Source of the DNA: Simplicispira metamorpha
GTDB lineage: Bacteria > Pseudomonadota > Gammaproteobacteria > Burkholderiales > Burkholderiaceae_C
Reading direction: 5' to 3'
DNA: 64,000 nucleotides
NCBI RefSeq assembly: GCF_004341365.1
Contig: NZ_SLXH01000027.1
Location: forward strand, 1-64,000
Position 1 is the first letter of the stretch; each line of letters opens with the position of its first letter. The notes beneath the pieces are model-generated. The model was not told the origin of the DNA. It ran no database searches and was given only the letters and a program-made list of their open reading frames with translations. This document shows positions 61,354-64,000 of the stretch, one piece after another. A program made the position numbers and the translations under genes.

Positions 61354-61953
61354 ATGAGTGACACTCCAATCGACTCCAGCAAGCGGACGTGGCTGATTGC
61401 GTCCGGCTGTGCGGGTGCGGTGGGCGGCGTGGCAACCGCCGTTCCTTTCGTGAGTACTTTCCAGCCCTCCGAAAAAGCCAAAGCTGCCGGCGCTGCCGTC
61501 GAGGTGGACATCTCCGCCCTCAAGCCCGGTGAAAAAATGACCGCCGAATGGCGTGGCAAGCCGGTCTGGATCGTCAGACGCACCCCCGAGCAGCTGGCCG
61601 ACTTGTCCGGGCTCAATGACCAGCTGGCCGATCCCAAATCCGAGCGCAAGCCCGACGAGTTCACGCCCGCGTACGCCCGCAACGAGGGCCGTTCCATCAA
61701 GCCTGAAATTTTCGTCGCTGTGGGCATTTGCACCCACCTGGGTTGCTCGCCTTCCGACAAGTTCACGCCTGGCGCACAGCCTTCGTTGCCCGCTGACTGG
61801 AAGGGCGGCTTCTTGTGCCCCTGCCACGGTTCGACGTTCGATATGGCTGGCCGCGTTTTCAAGAACAAGCCTGCACCCGATAACCTCGAAGTGCCACCCC
61901 ACATGTACCTCTCAGAGACCAAGCTCCTGATTGGTGACGACAAGAAGGCCTGA
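61354..61953 (+). CDS. petA: ubiquinol-cytochrome c reductase Rieske iron-sulfur subunit PetA
   Basis: High-potential 2Fe-2S subunit of cytochrome bc1. The 199 residues have an N-terminal helix (about 12-36) that anchors the protein and also acts as a targeting signal. Rieske boxes are CTHLGC (C126, H128, C131) and CPCHGS (C155, C157, H158), with C131-C157 as the expected disulfide. GAGGA precedes the ATG. Rieske proteins are usually Tat substrates, and tatABC lies about 4 kb upstream, though no perfect RR motif is present (SSKRTW). Confidence 0.97.
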   Translation: MSDTPIDSSKRTWLIASGCAGAVGGVATAVPFVSTFQPSEKAKAAGAAVEVDISALKPGEKMTAEWRGKPVWIVRRTPEQLADLSGLNDQLADPKSERKPDEFTPAYARNEGRSIKPEIFVAVGICTHLGCSPSDKFTPGAQPSLPADWKGGFLCPCHGSTFDMAGRVFKNKPAPDNLEVPPHMYLSETKLLIGDDKKA

Positions 61954-61964
61954 GGGAGAAAAAA

Positions 61965-63380
61965 ATGGCTCACGAATTCAAGGAAATCTCTCCCAACGCC
62001 TCGGGCGGTGCCAAACTCACCAACTGGTTTGAGAACCGCTTCCCGACTGCGTTTGACGCCTACCGCGTCCACATGTCCGAATACTACGCGCCGAAGAACT
62101 TCAACTTCTGGTACATCTTCGGTTCGCTGTCCCTGCTGGTGCTGGTGATCCAGATCGTCACCGGTATCTTCCTGGTGATGCACTACAAGCCCGATGCGGC
62201 CAAGGCTTTCGAGTCGGTCGAGTACATCATGCGCGATGTGCCTTGGGGCTGGTTGATCCGCTACATGCACTCCACGGGAGCCTCGGCCTTCTTTGTCGTG
62301 GTGTACCTGCACATGTTCCGTGGTCTGATTTACGGCAGCTACCGCAAGCCCCGCGAGCTGGTCTGGATTTTTGGCTGCGCCATCTTCCTGGCACTCATGG
62401 CCGAGGCTTTCATGGGCTACCTGCTGCCCTGGGGCCAGATGTCGTATTGGGGCGCCCAGGTGATCGTGAACCTGTTTGCCGCTGTGCCTTTTGTCGGCCC
62501 TGATCTGGCGCTGTTGATCCGTGGTGACTACGTGGTGTCGGACGCCACGCTCAACCGCTTCTTCAGCTTCCACGTGATTGCTGTACCGCTGGTGCTGCTG
62601 GGCTTGGTGGTAGCGCACTTGCTGGCGTTGCACGATGTGGGCTCGAACAACCCCGACGGTATCGAAATCAAGGGCCCCAAGGCCCCCAAGGATGCCAAGG
62701 GCAATCCGCTGGATGGCATTCCCTTCCATCCTTTCTACACCGTCCATGACATTCTGGGTGTCTGCTTGTTCCTGATGGCTTTCACGGCGGTGATCTTCTT
62801 TGCCCCCGAGTTTGGTGGCTACTTCCTGGAATACAACAACTTCATCCCGGCGGATCCGCTGCAAACACCTCTGCACATTGCCCCGGTGTGGTATTTCACG
62901 CCCTTCTATTCCATGCTGCGTGCCATTACCAGCGAGATGATGTACGTGCTGATTGCCTGCGTTTTGCTGGGTGCCGTACTGGCGGTGGTCAAGATCAAGC
63001 TGCCCGCTTTCATCAAGGCTGGTGTGGTCGGTGCTGCGGTGGTGGTTTCGGTGCTGATGCTGTCGATTGATGCCAAGTTCTGGGGTGTTGTGGTGATGGG
63101 GGGCGCTGTGGTCATCCTGTTTGGTCTGCCTTGGTTTGACCAAAGCCCGGTCAAGTCGATCCGCTACCGTCCGAGCTGGCACAAGTATGTGTACGCTGTC
63201 TTCGTGGTCAACTTTGTGGTGCTGGCTTACCTGGGTGTGCAGCCACCATCGCCTGTTGGCGAGCGTGTGTCGCAGGTTGGTACGCTGTTTTATTTCGGAT
63301 TTTTCCTGTTGATGCCATGGTGGAGTCGCCTGGGTGAGCCCAAGCCAGTGCCCGACCGTGTGACCTTTGCTGCGCATTGA
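61965..63380 (+). CDS. petB: ubiquinol-cytochrome c reductase cytochrome b subunit PetB
   Basis: Membrane subunit carrying both b hemes and the quinone sites. The 471 residues span eight or more helices. Heme-ligand histidines lie in MHSTGASAFFVVVYLHMFRG and SFHVIAVPLVLLGLVVAHLL. The Qo-site motif reads PVWY (residues 307-310) instead of PEWY, a variant known from beta- and gammaproteobacteria. Hydrophobic helices beyond the core extend the C-terminus. GGGAGAAAAAA precedes the start, 11 bases after petA. Confidence 0.97.
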   Translation: MAHEFKEISPNASGGAKLTNWFENRFPTAFDAYRVHMSEYYAPKNFNFWYIFGSLSLLVLVIQIVTGIFLVMHYKPDAAKAFESVEYIMRDVPWGWLIRYMHSTGASAFFVVVYLHMFRGLIYGSYRKPRELVWIFGCAIFLALMAEAFMGYLLPWGQMSYWGAQVIVNLFAAVPFVGPDLALLIRGDYVVSDATLNRFFSFHVIAVPLVLLGLVVAHLLALHDVGSNNPDGIEIKGPKAPKDAKGNPLDGIPFHPFYTVHDILGVCLFLMAFTAVIFFAPEFGGYFLEYNNFIPADPLQTPLHIAPVWYFTPFYSMLRAITSEMMYVLIACVLLGAVLAVVKIKLPAFIKAGVVGAAVVVSVLMLSIDAKFWGVVVMGGAVVILFGLPWFDQSPVKSIRYRPSWHKYVYAVFVVNFVVLAYLGVQPPSPVGERVSQVGTLFYFGFFLLMPWWSRLGEPKPVPDRVTFAAH

Positions 63381-63396
63381 GCTGGAGACGAACACC

Positions 63397-64000
63397 ATGA
63401 AAAAAATCATTCTCTCGTTCATTGCTGCGCTCGGCCTGCTGGCGGGTACAGCGCACGCCGCAGGTGGCGGCATGCCCTTGGACAAGGCGCCCAATAAGGT
63501 CAATGACCTGGGTGCGTTGCAAAACGGGGCCAAGCTGTTCGTCAACTATTGCGTGGGTTGCCATTCGGCCGCTTTCATGCGCTACAACCGTTTGACCGAT
63601 ATTGGCCTGACCAATGAGCAGATCAAGGACAACCTCTTGTTCACCACCGACAAGATCGGTGAAACCATGAAGGCCACCATTGATCCCAAGCAGGCCAAAG
63701 AGTGGTTTGGGGCCAACCCACCCGACCTGACCGTGATTGCACGTTCGCGTGCAGGTGCTGGTGGTACCGGTGCAGACTACCTGTACACGTTCTTGCGCAC
63801 CTTCTACCGCGATGAGGCCAAGGCTACCGGTTGGAACAACCTGGTCTTCCCGAACGTGGGTATGCCCCATGCACTGTGGCAGTTGCAAGGCCAGCGCCAT
63901 GCCATTTTTGAAGAGCAGCAAAGCCACGGGCAAACCACCCATGTCTTCAAGGGCTGGGAAACCATCAGTCCTGGCGCCATGACAGAGCAGCAGTACGACG
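63397..64000 (+). CDS. petC: cytochrome c1 PetC (partial, runs off the window)
   Basis: Membrane-anchored c-type cytochrome of the bc1 complex. The 201 codons visible from ATG 63397 show a signal peptide (cut near AHA-AG), heme-binding CVGCH (C52, C55, H56) in LFVNYCVGCHSAAFMRYNRL, and the later VGMPHALWQ segment that carries the Met region typical of c1. No stop is reached; the C-terminal membrane anchor lies beyond base 64000. It starts 16 bases after the petB stop. Confidence 0.95.
   Translation, partial: MKKIILSFIAALGLLAGTAHAAGGGMPLDKAPNKVNDLGALQNGAKLFVNYCVGCHSAAFMRYNRLTDIGLTNEQIKDNLLFTTDKIGETMKATIDPKQAKEWFGANPPDLTVIARSRAGAGGTGADYLYTFLRTFYRDEAKATGWNNLVFPNVGMPHALWQLQGQRHAIFEEQQSHGQTTHVFKGWETISPGAMTEQQYD

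Noticed and set aside
61317-63545. A 742-codon minus-strand frame opposite petA and petB.
   Set aside because: His/Gln-rich antisense translation of well-conserved genes; no domain.

Overview
The window is a contiguous stretch of chromosome from a Gram-negative betaproteobacterium, most likely of the family Comamonadaceae (Acidovorax-like). Three things point there. The gene neighbourhoods are typical of Burkholderiales: pilMNOPQ-aroK-aroB-dgt, gltBD, an mla operon leading into bolA-murA-hisG, his genes leading into tatABC, and petABC. The base composition is GC-rich. A short hairpin-forming repeat (core GATAGCTGcTAGCGCCcg or its complement) recurs in at least a dozen intergenic gaps. I saw no rRNA, tRNA, CRISPR array or prophage, and no gap without a gene exceeds 300 bases.

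Layout. 1-7.7 kb: type IV pilus assembly and secretin operon pilMNOPQ, followed closely by an 817-residue lipoprotein built of Ig-like repeats. 7.7-13.8 kb: aroK, aroB, a dGTPase-like HD protein, a DUF1415 protein, a methyltransferase, and a lipoprotein GH3 (NagZ-like) enzyme. 14.0-14.7 kb: a REP-associated tyrosine transposase bracketed by copies of a short palindromic element. 14.9-21.1 kb: glutamate synthase gltB/gltD. 21.3-23.7 kb: a polar amino-acid ABC transporter (binding lipoprotein, permease, ATPase). 23.7-24.2 kb: a short-form S-adenosylmethionine decarboxylase on the minus strand. 24.2-30.2 kb: mlaFED-mlaA-mlaCB lipid transport, an ABC-2 exporter pair and a BolA-like protein. 30.3-37.4 kb: murA, hisG, a small secreted protein, then hisD-C-B-H-A. 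37.4-51.9 kb: an eight-gene cellulose cluster on the minus strand. 52.2-57.4 kb: hisF-I-E, a DUF4870-like membrane protein, a patatin-like lipase, a HIT protein and tatABC. 57.4-61.2 kb: a perfect 8-bp x 11 tandem repeat, a DegS-like protease, a NIF3-family protein, pdxA and mscL. 61.35 kb to the end: the cytochrome bc1 operon petA-petB-petC (petC runs off the window).

The most striking feature is the cellulose operon. In transcription order it reads bcsB-bcsZ-bcsC-bcsE-bcsF-bcsQ-bcsA-bcsG. The catalytic subunit bcsA is separated from its partner bcsB by five genes, and most junctions are ATGA stop/start overlaps. The whole block lies opposite to, and exactly between, hisA and hisF, so it splits what is otherwise a continuous his operon. 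BcsA keeps its glycosyltransferase motifs and a PilZ domain, BcsE keeps an RxGD motif, and BcsG keeps its phosphoethanolamine-transferase motifs. The product is therefore predicted to be c-di-GMP-controlled, phosphoethanolamine-modified cellulose. With the pilus operon and its Ig-repeat lipoprotein, the window carries two surface or biofilm systems set in housekeeping DNA.

Operons are dense, with frequent 1-8 base overlaps. Many gaps contain the hairpin repeat, which in places appears to act as a terminator and in others supplies a ribosome-binding site or even a start codon. Start codons were adjusted from the longest open frame wherever a ribosome-binding site, an overlap with the upstream stop, or family length favoured an internal start.
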